Shown: positions 25,677 through 35,466, counted from the first letter of the stretch. The stretch: DNA of 64,000 nucleotides from Sphingomonas sp. Leaf21 (GCF_916858675.1 NZ_CAKASM010000005.1:124001-188000); one strand, 5' to 3'. A program made the numbers and translations. Notes: generated by a model not told the origin, from the sequence alone.

Positions 25677-27932
25677 TCATTTCGTGACCGGCTTGTCCTT
25701 CACGGTCCGGTCGAGGAAGTTCAGGATCGTGTGCCACAGATGCTCCGAGATACCCGGCCCGCCGACGCGGTGGGTCTGGCCGGGGTAGAGCATCATCTCG
25801 AACGGCGTATCGGTCTTCTGCATCTCCGACGCGAAGGCGGTCGAGTTGTCGAGGAAGACATTGTCGTCCGCCATGCCATGGATCAGCAGCAGCGGATCGC
25901 GGATCTTCGCCGCGTCGGTGATACCCTGCGACGTGGCATAGCTTTGCGGATCGGTGCGCGGATCGCCCAGATAGCGTTCGGTATAATGGGTGTCGTAGAG
26001 CTGCCAGTCGGTCACCGGCGCACCCGACACGGCGGCGGCATAGACCCCCGGCGTCTTCTGCAGCATCTTGATCGACATATAGCCGCCATAGGACCAGCCA
26101 TAGGTCGCGATCCTGGCCGGATCGACGAAGGGCAGGCTCTTCAGGTAGTTCGCCCCGGCGAGCTGGTCGGCGACCTCCACCGTGCCCATGGCGTGGTAGA
26201 TGTGATCCTCGAACGCCTTGCCGCGATTGTACGAGCCGCGATTGTCGATCTGGAAGAAGATCCAGCCCTGATCGACCAGATATTGCGGCAGCGCGCCCTG
26301 CCAGCCGCGCGTGACCTGCTGGCCGGTGCCGGGGCCGCCATAATGCTGGAAGAAGACGGGGTAGCGTTTGCCCGGCACCATCTTCGGGGTGATCATCTCC
26401 CAATAGAGCGTCGTGCCGTCATCGGCCTTGATCGTGCCGAACTTGGTCTCGCGGTGACTGGCGAGATAGGGCGCATAGGGGTGCCCCGCCTTGATCGCGT
26501 TCTCGTTGATCCAGTCCAGCCGCTTGCCGGTGGTGTCGGCCAGATAGACCTGGGTCGGCTGGCTGGGATTGGACCGCGACACGATGAAACGGCTGGCCGA
26601 CGAATCCATCGACGCGCTGTTGGTATAACCGCGCTCGGTCAGGCGGGTGACGACGTTGGGCTGCGCGATGTCGACGGCATAGAGATGCTGCTCGAGCACA
26701 TCGTCCTTCAGGCCGGTGAAGTAGAGACGCCCCTTCGCCTCGTCGACGCCGACCAGGTTGGTGACGACCCACGGCCCCTTGGTCAGTTGCGTCCACTGGC
26801 CGTCGGCGAAGCGGTAGAGATGGCCATAGCCGTCGCGCTCCGACCGCCAGATCAGGCTGCCGTCCTTCATCGGGCGATAGGCGTCAGACAGGTTGAGCCA
26901 GCTACGGTCGCCCGACCGTTCGGTGAAGAGCACCGTCGACTTGCCGGTCCTGGGATCGACGCGCAGCATGTCGAGCGTCTTCTGGTCGCGGCTCTCACGC
27001 TGGACCAGCATCGCGGAACCGTCGGGCGTCCAGTCGACCCGCGCCAGATAGATGTCGGGATCGCTGCCCAGGTCGACCTTCACCCGGCCCGACCCGTCCG
27101 CCTTCATGACATAGAGGTCGACCAGCGCATTGGGGGTGCCCGCCGCCGGATAGCGCTGCTCATAGACCTTGGTCCCCGACGCACCGATCGCGGCGCGGAC
27201 CGCGACCTTGACCGGAGCCTCGTCGAACCGCTCGACCGCGATATAGCGCTCGTCCGGACTCCACCAATAACCGGTGAAGCGGTGCATTTCCTCCTGCGCG
27301 ACGAACTCCGCCTCGCCGAAATGGACGGTCCCGCCGCCCTCCTTGGTCAGCGCGCGCGCCTCGCCGCCGCCAAGCGGCATCGACCAGAGATTCTGATCGC
27401 GCACGAAGCTGACATAGCCGCCCTTGGGGCTGACGATCGGGTTCAGCTCGCCGCCGGGCGTGTTGGTCAGCCGACGGACCTGTCCGTCCAGCCCGGCCAA
27501 GTACAGATCGCCGTCGAGCGGCACCAGGATCGACTTGCCATCGGGTGCCCAGTCATAGGCGACGATGCCCTTCGACCCGCCGATACGCGCGCGCTCGCGC
27601 TGCATCTTCTCGGCCTCGGACAATTCGGCGCCGCTGCCGACCTTCTTGGAGTCGACCAGCATCCGCTCCTCGCCGGTGCGCGTGTCGCGTGCCCAGAGGT
27701 CCAGCCGCTCGCGCTCGTCGGCGCGCGGACGCAGCGAGGTCAGCAGCGTCCCGTCGGGCGACAGCCGAAGTCCGCGCGGCTGCGAACCCGACAGGTCGGG
27801 GCTGCCGAAGACGCGGGCCAGCGTCAGGTCGCCCTGCTTTTCCTGTTCAGCGGCCATGGCCGGTGTCCCCATCCCGCATGTGATCGACGCCCCGACCGAC
27901 GCCAGCGCCAGACCCAGCACCCATTTGCGCAT
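25677..27932 (-). CDS. Secreted S9 family peptidase (dipeptidyl peptidase IV-like)
   Basis: A 751-residue exported serine peptidase. A Sec signal peptide covers ~res 1-27 (AMAAE cleavage region). Residues ~60-480 form the DPP-IV beta-propeller with repeated W.PDG/S-type blades (YDWAPDGKSILV, WWSPDERYIAVERF, RVDWTPDGSAML). The C-terminal hydrolase has nucleophile GWSYGGYMS (~res 601), Asp in HGMADDNVFLDNS and His in YPGQTHRVGG. The VERFDEAPV segment fits the EE-type motif that binds the substrate N-terminus in DPP-IV. It probably releases X-Pro dipeptides in the periplasm. It converges with nothing and has a 260-bp divergent upstream region. Confidence 0.94.
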   Translation of the reverse strand: MRKWVLGLALASVGASITCGMGTPAMAAEQEKQGDLTLARVFGSPDLSGSQPRGLRLSPDGTLLTSLRPRADERERLDLWARDTRTGEERMLVDSKKVGSGAELSEAEKMQRERARIGGSKGIVAYDWAPDGKSILVPLDGDLYLAGLDGQVRRLTNTPGGELNPIVSPKGGYVSFVRDQNLWSMPLGGGEARALTKEGGGTVHFGEAEFVAQEEMHRFTGYWWSPDERYIAVERFDEAPVKVAVRAAIGASGTKVYEQRYPAAGTPNALVDLYVMKADGSGRVKVDLGSDPDIYLARVDWTPDGSAMLVQRESRDQKTLDMLRVDPRTGKSTVLFTERSGDRSWLNLSDAYRPMKDGSLIWRSERDGYGHLYRFADGQWTQLTKGPWVVTNLVGVDEAKGRLYFTGLKDDVLEQHLYAVDIAQPNVVTRLTERGYTNSASMDSSASRFIVSRSNPSQPTQVYLADTTGKRLDWINENAIKAGHPYAPYLASHRETKFGTIKADDGTTLYWEMITPKMVPGKRYPVFFQHYGGPGTGQQVTRGWQGALPQYLVDQGWIFFQIDNRGSYNRGKAFEDHIYHAMGTVEVADQLAGANYLKSLPFVDPARIATYGWSYGGYMSIKMLQKTPGVYAAAVSGAPVTDWQLYDTHYTERYLGDPRTDPQSYATSQGITDAAKIRDPLLLIHGMADDNVFLDNSTAFASEMQKTDTPFEMMLYPGQTHRVGGPGISEHLWHTILNFLDRTVKDKPVTK

Positions 27933-28097
27933 TCATACCACTCCAAACCTGTCTTCACCGGATCGCTACCGGCGCGTTGCCCGGCGTTATCGCGACGGCG
28001 CCGCGATCGGGCAAGCACGATCCGCGTCAGGGTGCATCGCTCGCCATCTTCCCACGCCCCTCGGAGAGGGTAGCGGGGAAAGGCGCACCATTCTTCG

Positions 28098-28113
28098 TAA
28101 ACTCGACGTTAAC
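28098..28113. promoter_or_regulatory. CtrA-like site TAAA-N7-TTAAC
   Basis: TAAA, seven bases, then TTAAC: 7 of 8 matches to the alphaproteobacterial CtrA consensus TTAA-N7-TTAA. It lies 80 bp before the unknown gene at 28193 in an A/T-richer part of the divergent region shared with the S9 peptidase. A further TTAA follows at about 28123. A match this short can occur by chance. Confidence 0.35.
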
Positions 28114-28192
28114 GAACTTATCTTAAGCCCGTCGAGCGGGCGCGACCGATCGGCACTTCCTGTCGACGTGCTTCGCCGGTTTTGGAACGGAC

Positions 28193-28843
28193 ATGGCGAC
28201 GAGCATCGCATTCGACATTCGAGACGATCGCCGGGGTGATATCGGCGCGATCCTGGCCCGGTCGGGCAGTGCCACGCATCCGCATGTCCAGTCGCTCCTG
28301 CTGCCCAACGCGTTGCTGCACGACCTGACCGACGCGGTCCACGCCGTCTGCACGGTGCACGGCAACCACCCGTGCATGATCGATTACGCGATGGCGCGCG
28401 GCATCCAGATCGAAACCCTGCCCTGGCTGATCCGATCGTCCAGCGCGTTCGCGCATGAGCGTGCCTATCTCGCCGGGTTGACGGCCGCCGCCGGTCCATT
28501 GCCACCCACGCCCGGACAGGCGCAGGCCGATACCGCGCTCACGCATCTGCGCCAAACGCTCGAGATGCTGGCCAATTCGGACCGGCGCGGTTGCGCGACG
28601 GGCGCCGTTTCGGCACTGATCCTCGACTGGCGGACGATCCGTCAGTTCCTCGACCAGGCGGCCGCCCGCTTCGGGCTGACCCCGCCGATCAACGACATGC
28701 CCGAGCCGCTGCTCGATCCGCCCGACGAAGAGAATGCGCTGGGCCTGGCGCGCGCGCGGGGATTCGGCGCAACCCAGATGCTGATCCAGCATCGCGGGCT
28801 CTGGGATCTGCTCGAGGCGCGGGCCAGCGCCCGACGAGGCTGA
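28193..28843 (+). CDS. Conserved-looking cytosolic protein of unknown function
   Basis: A 216-residue protein without signal peptide or transmembrane segment. I do not recognise its family. It looks mainly alpha-helical, with His and Glu in several helices: LLHDLTDAVHAVCTVHG (~res 42-58), SSAFAHERAYLAGL (~83-96), ILDWRTIRQFLDQAA (~143-157) and GATQMLIQHRGLWDLL near the end. The pattern recalls ferritin-like or TenA/heme-oxygenase-like bundles, but no established motif is present. The ATG has GGAACGG just upstream. Codon usage matches the neighbours. It may be cell-cycle controlled if the CtrA-like site is real. Confidence 0.75.
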   Translation: MATSIAFDIRDDRRGDIGAILARSGSATHPHVQSLLLPNALLHDLTDAVHAVCTVHGNHPCMIDYAMARGIQIETLPWLIRSSSAFAHERAYLAGLTAAAGPLPPTPGQAQADTALTHLRQTLEMLANSDRRGCATGAVSALILDWRTIRQFLDQAAARFGLTPPINDMPEPLLDPPDEENALGLARARGFGATQMLIQHRGLWDLLEARASARRG

Positions 28844-28961
28844 CCATGGGTGACGCGCGTGCCCTCTTCCGGTCGCGCGAAATACCCGGCCGGTCGCCCT
28901 ACCGCGCCGTTAACCATTTTGGACAGTTCACGATTAATGCACCGGGCCTAGCACGGTCACG

Positions 28962-29507
28962 ATGAAAGCCCTGGTGTCCAAAGCAGTCTTACCGCTCTGC
29001 GCACTTCTGGCCGCCCTCCCGGCCGATGCGCGATCGCTTCTCGACTATGTCGGGCAATGCGTTCCCTTCGCGCGTCAGGCATCGGGCATTGCCATCTATG
29101 GCGATGCCTGGACCTGGTGGAGCCAGGCCGAGGGTAAATATCCGCGCGGCCACAGCCCGAGGGTCGGCGCGGTCGTCGTCTTCGAAAAGACCGGCCGCCT
29201 GCCGCTCGGCCATGTCGCGGTGGTCAGCCGGGTGGTCGAGGATCGCGTCCTGATGCTTACCCACGCCAACTGGTCGATCCAGAACGGGGAGCGGGGCCAT
29301 GCCGAGCAGGACGTGACGCTGTTCGACGTATCTCCCGAAAATGACTGGACGAAGGTAAAGGTCTGGTTCCGCGATTCCGATGGCCTGGGCAGTTCCACCT
29401 ATCCGATCTATGGCTTCATCTATGGCAAGGGCCATACCGCGCGAGAATTGACCAGCGACAAGCCGGACTATGTCGGCGCGCTGATCGACGCCTATGTCGC
29501 GCGCTGA
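28962..29507 (+). CDS. Secreted CHAP-domain protein (putative peptidoglycan amidase)
   Basis: A 181-residue protein with a Sec signal peptide (res 1-23, LLAALPADARS) followed by a CHAP domain. The nucleophilic Cys is in YVGQCVPFARQASG (~res 33) and the catalytic His in PLGHVAVVSRVVEDRVL (~res 85), with a later Asn/Asp in LTHANW. CHAP enzymes cleave peptidoglycan stem peptides or cross-bridges. Cys and His spacing fits an active enzyme. Two TTAA motifs, one in the CtrA half-site form TTAACCAT, lie 25-50 bp upstream of the ATG. Cell-wall remodelling during growth or division is a reasonable inference. Confidence 0.88.
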   Translation: MKALVSKAVLPLCALLAALPADARSLLDYVGQCVPFARQASGIAIYGDAWTWWSQAEGKYPRGHSPRVGAVVVFEKTGRLPLGHVAVVSRVVEDRVLMLTHANWSIQNGERGHAEQDVTLFDVSPENDWTKVKVWFRDSDGLGSSTYPIYGFIYGKGHTARELTSDKPDYVGALIDAYVAR

Positions 29508-29562
29508 TTGATCGCCAGCCCGGCTTGATTTAGACTGCGCCCTCCATCAGGGAGGACGCATT

Positions 29563-29808
29563 ATGATGCTGCTCGTCACGCTCGCCTTGATCGCGGATGG
29601 CGCACAGCCGCGACCGACGATGCCGACCATCGGCCAGCCGCCACGACCCTGTATCCGGACCGAACAGCGCGTCGCGCAGACCAGGCCCGGCGTCGGCCTT
29701 CGCAGGCTCAACGAATTGCCCGATGCCGAACCTCAGTTCGCGGTCCTGCGAAGCATCGACGGCTGCCACATTCCCGCCAGGGTCAGTCGGCAGACGACGA
29801 AGCGCTGA
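29563..29808 (+). CDS. Small putative exported protein
   Basis: An 81-residue protein with a short hydrophobic start (MMLLVTLALIADG) that could be a signal sequence, then a Pro/Arg-rich stretch and two Cys (PRPCIRTE and DGCHIPA) that might pair in the periplasm. A strong ribosome binding site (GGGAGGA) stands about 8 bp before the ATG, which is the main reason to accept it as a gene. It follows the CHAP gene by 55 bp on the same strand. No family recognised. Confidence 0.6.
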   Translation: MMLLVTLALIADGAQPRPTMPTIGQPPRPCIRTEQRVAQTRPGVGLRRLNELPDAEPQFAVLRSIDGCHIPARVSRQTTKR

Positions 29809-29867
29809 TCCCGAGAGCGCAGCCCGCCACTACCGGACCGCGCCCGACGGTCACCTTCCCCACTTGG

Positions 29868-30962
29868 TCAGTCGGCAACCGGCCGATGGATCACCCCACC
29901 CGTCATCGCCTCCGGCACGCCAGTCGTACCGGGAAAGCTGATCGGCAGCGATTTCAACCGCCGCACCGCCATATAGGCGAAGCCCTCCGCCTCCATCGCA
30001 TCGCCGTTCCATCCCAGCAGATCGGTCGGCTCGGGCATCAGGCCGGTTTCGTCGGCGATCATCCTGAGCATCGTCGCATTGTGTCGGCCGCCGCCCGCGA
30101 CCAGCAGCCGCTTGGGTCGCTCGGGCAGATGATCCAGCGCACGGGCCACCGTCATCGCCGTGAAGGCGGTCAGGGTCGCAGCCCCGTCCGCCGCCGACAG
30201 GCCGCGCGCCGCCTGGATCGTGAAGTCGTTGCGGTCGAGCGACTTGGGCGGCGCCAGATCGAACCAGCCATTGTCCATCAACGTGTCGAGCACGGTCGGC
30301 TCCGCCCGCCCGGTCGCCGCCAGCATCCCGCCCGCATCGAAGCGCTGCCCGGCCTCCGCCTCCATCCAATGGTCGATGAGACCATTGGCGGGCCCGGTAT
30401 CGAACGCGATCAGCGCGCCGTCCCGACCGATCCAGGTGATATTGGCGACACCGCCAAGGTTGAGGATCGCGACGGGTCGTTCGAGCCCGGCGGCCAGTGC
30501 GGCGTGATAGACCGGGATCAGCGGTGCCCCCTGCCCGCCCGCCGCGACATCGGCCGAACGGAAGTCGGACACGGTGACGATGCCGGTCGCATCGGCCAGC
30601 GCCTGTCCGTCGCCGATCTGCCAGGTCCAGCCGCGATCGGGACGATGCGCGACCGTCTGTCCGTGAAAGCCGATGACGTCGACCGTCGCCGCATCGACCC
30701 CGGCGTCGCGCAAAAGCTTCTGGATCGCCATTGCATGGGTGCGGACGATCAACTCCCCCGCCGAGACGATCGACGGGCTCGCGCGCGGCCTGTCGAAGGT
30801 CAGCGCCAGCGTCGTCGCCTCGGCCAGCTCGGCCCGCGCACCGTCCGAATATTGCTCGGACCGAAAGGCGATCGGACGCACCAGCCCCTCGCCGTCCGTC
30901 TCGACCAGCGCGGCATCCACGCCGTCGAGCGAGGTTCCCGACATCAATCCGATCGCCAGCAT
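29868..30962 (-). CDS. anmK: Anhydro-N-acetylmuramic acid kinase
   Basis: A 364-residue cytosolic kinase that hydrates and phosphorylates 1,6-anhydro-MurNAc to MurNAc-6-P during peptidoglycan recycling. The N-terminal phosphate-binding signature GLMSGTSLDGVDAAL is clear. VIGFHGQTVAHRPD, ILNLGGVANITWIG, AFDTGPANGLIDHWM and LLVAGGGRHNATML are the other conserved ASKHA-fold blocks. The start MLAIGLMSG matches the family N-terminus; an upstream ATG (MKRRQR) lacks a ribosome binding site. It is divergent from rimO. It pairs functionally with amgK-murU at 8-10 kb. Confidence 0.96.
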   Translation of the reverse strand: MLAIGLMSGTSLDGVDAALVETDGEGLVRPIAFRSEQYSDGARAELAEATTLALTFDRPRASPSIVSAGELIVRTHAMAIQKLLRDAGVDAATVDVIGFHGQTVAHRPDRGWTWQIGDGQALADATGIVTVSDFRSADVAAGGQGAPLIPVYHAALAAGLERPVAILNLGGVANITWIGRDGALIAFDTGPANGLIDHWMEAEAGQRFDAGGMLAATGRAEPTVLDTLMDNGWFDLAPPKSLDRNDFTIQAARGLSAADGAATLTAFTAMTVARALDHLPERPKRLLVAGGGRHNATMLRMIADETGLMPEPTDLLGWNGDAMEAEGFAYMAVRRLKSLPISFPGTTGVPEAMTGGVIHRPVAD

Positions 30963-31083
30963 CACCACGTGACCCTTAACCCGTTGCCGACGCTTCATGC
31001 CGGGATCGCACCGCGCTGTCGACCGTCCGGCACCGCCGCATCTGGAAAAGCGATCCAATCTGGACTATGTGTGCGCGTATCCC

Positions 31084-32424
31084 ATGGCAACCAAACTCCC
31101 CACTCCGCCGCGCGTCGGCATGGTCTCGCTCGGCTGTCCCAAGAATCTGGTCGACAGCGAACGCATCCTGACCCAGCTCCGCGCCGATGGCTATCAGATG
31201 TCACCCGACTATGCCGGGGCGGACGTCGTGCTCGTCAACACCTGCGGCTTCCTCGACTCCGCCAAGGAGGAAAGCCTGGAGGCGATCGGCGAGGCGATCA
31301 AGGAAAACGGCCGCGTCATCGTGACGGGGTGCATGGGCAAGGAAGCGGAGGCCATCCGCACCCGCTTCCCCGACGTGCTGGCGATCACCGGCGCGCACGA
31401 ATATGAGCAGGTGGTGGAGGCGGTCCACGCCGCCGCGCCCGCCAATCTGTCGCCCTATATCGACCTGATCCCCGATGCCGGGCTGAAGCTGACGCCGCGT
31501 CACTACAGCTATCTGAAGATTTCGGAGGGCTGCAACCACCGGTGCAGCTTCTGCATCATCCCCAGCTTGCGCGGCGACCTGGTCAGCCGACGCCCCGATG
31601 CCATCCTGCGCGAGGCGGAGAAGCTGGTCGCGGCGGGCACGCGCGAGCTGCTGGTCATCAGCCAGGACACCTCGGCCTACGGCATCGACATCCGCAAGGA
31701 GCCACGGATGTGGAAGGGTCAGGAGGTCGTGCCGCACATGACCGACCTGGCCCGCGAGCTTGGCAGGATCGCGCCGTGGGTACGCCTCCATTACGTCTAT
31801 CCCTATCCGCATGTGGATCAGGTGATTCCGCTGATGGCGGAAGGTCTGGTGCTGCCCTATCTGGACATCCCGTTCCAGCATGCCGCGCCCTCGGTCCTTC
31901 GTCGCATGAAGCGGCCCGGCAACGACGCCAAGGTGCTGCAGCGTATTCATCAATGGCGCGACATCTGCCCGGATATCGCGATCCGTTCGACCTTCGTCGT
32001 CGGCTTCCCCGGTGAGACGGAAGAGGATTTCGAATATCTGCTCGAATGGCTGGACGAGGCGCAACTCGACCGGGTCGGGGCCTTCCGCTTCGAGCCCGTC
32101 GAGGGCGCCGCCGCCAACGCCCTGCCCGATCACGTCCCCGAGGACGTGAAGGAAGAGCGTTACGCGCGGATCATGGAAAGGACCGCCGCGATCTCCGCCG
32201 CCAAGCTCGCCGCGAAGATCGGTCGGACCCTGCCCGTCATCATCGACGCGGTGGACGAGGAAGGCGGCGCCACCGGCCGTAGCCAGGCGGATGCGCCCGA
32301 GATCGATGGCGAAGTCTTCCTGCGCGATGCCGGGCATCTGACCGTCGGCGATATCGTGCCGGTCGCGATCGAGGATGCCGACGATCACGATCTGTACGGC
32401 GTTCCGGTCATCGGGAACCACTGA
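31084..32424 (+). CDS. rimO: Ribosomal protein S12 methylthiotransferase RimO
   Basis: A 446-residue radical-SAM enzyme that adds a methylthio group to Asp89 (E. coli numbering) of ribosomal protein S12. The N-terminal domain carries the three Cys of the auxiliary cluster (LGCPKN, NTCGF, TGCMGKE). The radical-SAM Cys motif CNHRCSFC is at about residue 150, followed by [11 protein letters not shown], which distinguishes RimO from MiaB. A TRAM domain closes the protein ([15 protein letters not shown]). The start MATKLPTPP was chosen over a longer opening that would reach into the divergent anmK promoter region. Confidence 0.96.
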   Translation: MATKLPTPPRVGMVSLGCPKNLVDSERILTQLRADGYQMSPDYAGADVVLVNTCGFLDSAKEESLEAIGEAIKENGRVIVTGCMGKEAEAIRTRFPDVLAITGAHEYEQVVEAVHAAAPANLSPYIDLIPDAGLKLTPRHYSYLKISEGCNHRCSFCIIPSLRGDLVSRRPDAILREAEKLVAAGTRELLVISQDTSAYGIDIRKEPRMWKGQEVVPHMTDLARELGRIAPWVRLHYVYPYPHVDQVIPLMAEGLVLPYLDIPFQHAAPSVLRRMKRPGNDAKVLQRIHQWRDICPDIAIRSTFVVGFPGETEEDFEYLLEWLDEAQLDRVGAFRFEPVEGAAANALPDHVPEDVKEERYARIMERTAAISAAKLAAKIGRTLPVIIDAVDEEGGATGRSQADAPEIDGEVFLRDAGHLTVGDIVPVAIEDADDHDLYGVPVIGNH

Positions 32425-32452
32425 GCGTCGGCGATAGGTCTGGCGGGTTCCG

Positions 32453-32562
32453 GCCCCGCCGCCACCGCGTCGCGGCGGCATATCACCGCCAGTCGTCCCA
32501 ATTCCTCCCCCAGGCTACGCTTGGGGAGGGAGACCGCTCGCGCCAGCGAGTGGTGAAGGGGC
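32453..32562. repeat. Composite inverted repeat (repeat type B), second long copy
   Basis: Similar to the element at 18221-18355. The left arm GCCCCGCCGCCACCGC is followed by a CCTCCCC..GGGGAGG hairpin (32504-32529) and the right part GAGACCGCTCGC then GTGGTGAAGGGGC. The second internal hairpin of the first copy is missing. It lies between rimO and the serine hydrolase gene. Confidence 0.7.
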
Positions 32563-32620
32563 ATATCACCCCCCACCAGAGCCGTTGCACCGTCCCCGCA
32601 AACCTGCTTCCTTGGCGGGC

Positions 32621-34021
32621 ATGAGATACCCCCATTTGCTGGCGGCGATCGCGCTCATCGCCCCCGCCCCGCTGCTCGCGCAAAGCCTCACCCCGGCCGA
32701 AACCCAGAAGATCGACGCGCTGGTCACGAAGACGCTCGCCGACACCGGCGTTCCGTCCGCCTCGATCGCGGTGGTGCGCGGCGGGAAGATCGTCCTCACC
32801 AAGGCCTATGGCAAGCAGTTCGAGGGGCAGAAGGGCCCAGCCGACCCCAACCTCCCCTATCAGATCGCATCGGTGTCGAAGCAGTTCACCGCCGCCGCGA
32901 TCCTGCTGCTCGCGGATGAGGGCAAGCTGTCGCTCGACGACACGGTCTCCAGATACGTCCCCGGCATCACCGGCGGTGACAGGATCACGATCCGCCAGTT
33001 GCTCAGCCACACCTCGGGCCTGCGCGACTATTGGCCGCAGGATTACAGCGTCAAGGCGATGGCGACCCCGACCAGCCCACAGGGAATCGTCGACCGCTGG
33101 GCCAAGGCTCCGTTGGACTTCGCCCCCGGCACGCAATGGCAATATTCCAACACCGGCTATGTCGTCGCGGGCATGATCGTCGAGAAGGTCTCCGGTCAGC
33201 CGCTGCTCCAGTTCCTCCAGACGCGTGTCTTCAAGCCGCTGAACATCCGCGCGATCGACCAGGACAAGGCGGTCGGCCCCGGCTTCCCGCAAGGCTATCT
33301 GCGTCACGCGCTGGGCCCCGTCCGGGTCGAGACGCCCGCTGCGCCCGGCTGGCTCTATGCCGCGGGCGAGTTGGCGATGTCGGCGGGCGACCTCGCCAAA
33401 TGGGATGTGGCGCGGATGAACCGCACGCTGCTGCCCGCGAAGGACTGGGCGACGCAGGAAGAGCCGGTCAAGCTGACCGACGGGTCCAATACCAATTACG
33501 GTCTCGGCGTCGGGGTCGGCACCGCCAACGGCCGTCATTTCGTCGAACATAGCGGCGAGGCGGTCGGCTTCCTGACCGAGAACATCGTCTATCCGGACGA
33601 CAAGGCGGCGGTGGTCGTCGCGGCCAACGCCTGGTTCGCCGACGCACAGGACCGGATCGCCAAGGGCATTTCGGACATCGTCCTGCCCGCGCCCGTGGCC
33701 AGCGCCGAGGACGCCGCCGCGCTCGACCGGACGAAGCGCGTCTATGCGCAGCTCGTCGCGGGCGATCTCGACCGCTCGCTGCTGACCGAGGATGCGGCCT
33801 ATTATTTCACGCCCGCGACCATCGCAGATTATAAGGCCAGCCTGTCGCCGCTCGGTCAGCCGACCAAGATCGAGCAGCGGGGCAGCGCGCGACTGCGCGG
33901 TGGCTTCGTCAACCGCAACTACCGCGTCACCTATCCCGACCATATCCTCCGCATCAGCACCTATGCCGAACCAGGCGCGGGCGGAAAGATCGAGCAGTTT
34001 CTGGTAAGCCCCGCAGAATGA
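32621..34021 (+). CDS. Secreted serine hydrolase (beta-lactamase/penicillin-binding-protein fold)
   Basis: A 466-residue exported class C-like serine hydrolase. A signal peptide covers res 1-20 (LIAPAPLLAQS). SxxK is in IASVSKQFTAAAILLL (~res 82-85), YxN in WQYSNTGYVVAG (~res 170) and HSG in FVEHSGEAVGF in place of KTG. A C-terminal extension of ~130 residues (from ~340) is probably a separate small domain. Members include D-aminopeptidases, esterases and class C beta-lactamases; the exact substrate is open. Its TGA overlaps the ATG of the aminopeptidase gene, so the two are translationally coupled and may act in peptide breakdown. Confidence 0.9.
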   Translation: MRYPHLLAAIALIAPAPLLAQSLTPAETQKIDALVTKTLADTGVPSASIAVVRGGKIVLTKAYGKQFEGQKGPADPNLPYQIASVSKQFTAAAILLLADEGKLSLDDTVSRYVPGITGGDRITIRQLLSHTSGLRDYWPQDYSVKAMATPTSPQGIVDRWAKAPLDFAPGTQWQYSNTGYVVAGMIVEKVSGQPLLQFLQTRVFKPLNIRAIDQDKAVGPGFPQGYLRHALGPVRVETPAAPGWLYAAGELAMSAGDLAKWDVARMNRTLLPAKDWATQEEPVKLTDGSNTNYGLGVGVGTANGRHFVEHSGEAVGFLTENIVYPDDKAAVVVAANAWFADAQDRIAKGISDIVLPAPVASAEDAAALDRTKRVYAQLVAGDLDRSLLTEDAAYYFTPATIADYKASLSPLGQPTKIEQRGSARLRGGFVNRNYRVTYPDHILRISTYAEPGAGGKIEQFLVSPAE

Positions 34022-35397
34022 TGGACTTTGCCCCCCTGCTCCAGGCCGATCGCGGCCAGACCGCACGCGCGGTCACGCTGCTGACCCCCGATGGTTTCGA
34101 AGGCTGGCTGACCCGCCAGTCGGTGGCGATCCGCGCGCTGGCGACGGCACAGCGCTTCGCGGCCAAGCCCAACACGCATCTGCTCATCCCCAGGGACGAC
34201 GACGTCGCGGTCGTGGCGGGTGTGACCGATCCCGCCTCGCCCTGGGCGCTCGCCAGGCTGGCCGAGGCGCTGCCCGAAGGAACCTACCGCCTCGACGGCG
34301 CGGACGTCGGCGCGAACGCGCTGGGCTGGCTGCTCGGCCAGTATCGCTTCACCCGTTACCGCAAGGCGGACGATACCGCCCCGCGCGTGCTCCTGACTCG
34401 CGATGTCGGCCACCGCGATGAGGCGATCCGCCTTGCCGCCGCGACCGCGCAGGTCCGCGATCTGGTCAACACCGGCGCGGGCGATCTCGGCCCCGCCGAA
34501 CTGGAAGCGGAGGCCGGGGCACTCGCCCGCGCGCACCATGCCACCGTCACGGTAACGAGCGGCGACACGCTGGCGCGCGACTATCCGATGATCCACGCGG
34601 TCGGCCAGGCCGCCACCCGCGACCGCGCGCCACGCCTGATCGAGCTTCACTGGGGCGACGCCGCGCATCCGCGCATCGCGATCGTCGGCAAGGGCGTGTG
34701 CTTCGACACCGGCGGGCTCGATATCAAGCCGTCGGCGGGTATGCGGTTGATGAAGAAGGACATGGGCGGTGCGGCGCATGCGCTGGCGCTGGCCGGACTG
34801 GTGATGGCGGCGAAGCTGCCGGTCCGGCTCCACCTGCTGATTCCGGCGGTCGAGAATGCCGTGTCGGGCGCGTCCTTCCGCCCCGGCGACGTCTTGAAGA
34901 CCCGCAAGGGCCTGACGGTCGAGAACACCAATACCGATGCCGAAGGACGGCTGATCCTGGGCGATGCGCTGACCCGCGCGGGCGAGGAAGCGCCCGAGCT
35001 GATCCTCGATTTCGCCACGTTGACCGGTGCGGCGCGGGTCGCGCTCGGACCGGACCTGCCACCGCTGTTCACCGACGACGAAACGCTGGCGGCGGACCTG
35101 CTTGCGGCAGGTGTCGCGGAGGAGGACCCGGTGTGGCGCCTGCCGCTCTGGGACGGGTATGACGAGATGCTGAAGTCCGACATCGCCGACATGGTCAACG
35201 CCCCCGATGGCGGGTTTGCCGGGGCGATCACGGCGGCGCTGTTCCTGCGGCGGTTCGTGCCGAAGGATACGGCCTGGGCGCATCTCGACGTGTTCGCCTG
35301 GCGGCCCTCGGCCAAGCCGGGGCGCCCCAAGGGGGGCGACGCCTATGCGTTGCGGGCGGCCTATCGGATGCTCAAGGACCGGTATTCGCAAGGCTAA
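34018..35397 (+). CDS. Leucyl aminopeptidase family (M17) protein
   Basis: A 459-residue cytosolic di-metal aminopeptidase. The C-terminal catalytic domain has GKGVCFDTGGLDIKPS (metal-binding Asp), MKKDMGGAA (catalytic Lys and metal Asp) and NTNTDAEGRLILGDAL, the M17 signature. The N-terminal domain (~res 1-160) is the usual alpha/beta cap. It is probably the PepA/PepB-like enzyme that alphaproteobacteria carry as an additional M17 paralogue. It begins at an ATGA overlap with the preceding hydrolase; a second ATG directly follows the first. It converges with tpiA. Confidence 0.94.
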   Translation: MMDFAPLLQADRGQTARAVTLLTPDGFEGWLTRQSVAIRALATAQRFAAKPNTHLLIPRDDDVAVVAGVTDPASPWALARLAEALPEGTYRLDGADVGANALGWLLGQYRFTRYRKADDTAPRVLLTRDVGHRDEAIRLAAATAQVRDLVNTGAGDLGPAELEAEAGALARAHHATVTVTSGDTLARDYPMIHAVGQAATRDRAPRLIELHWGDAAHPRIAIVGKGVCFDTGGLDIKPSAGMRLMKKDMGGAAHALALAGLVMAAKLPVRLHLLIPAVENAVSGASFRPGDVLKTRKGLTVENTNTDAEGRLILGDALTRAGEEAPELILDFATLTGAARVALGPDLPPLFTDDETLAADLLAAGVAEEDPVWRLPLWDGYDEMLKSDIADMVNAPDGGFAGAITAALFLRRFVPKDTAWAHLDVFAWRPSAKPGRPKGGDAYALRAAYRMLKDRYSQG

Positions 35398-35466
35398 GGA
35401 TAGGTCGCGGCGTGCGCTTCGACTTTGACGGGCGCGGGCGGAGGTGGGGCTGACAACCCCCACCCC

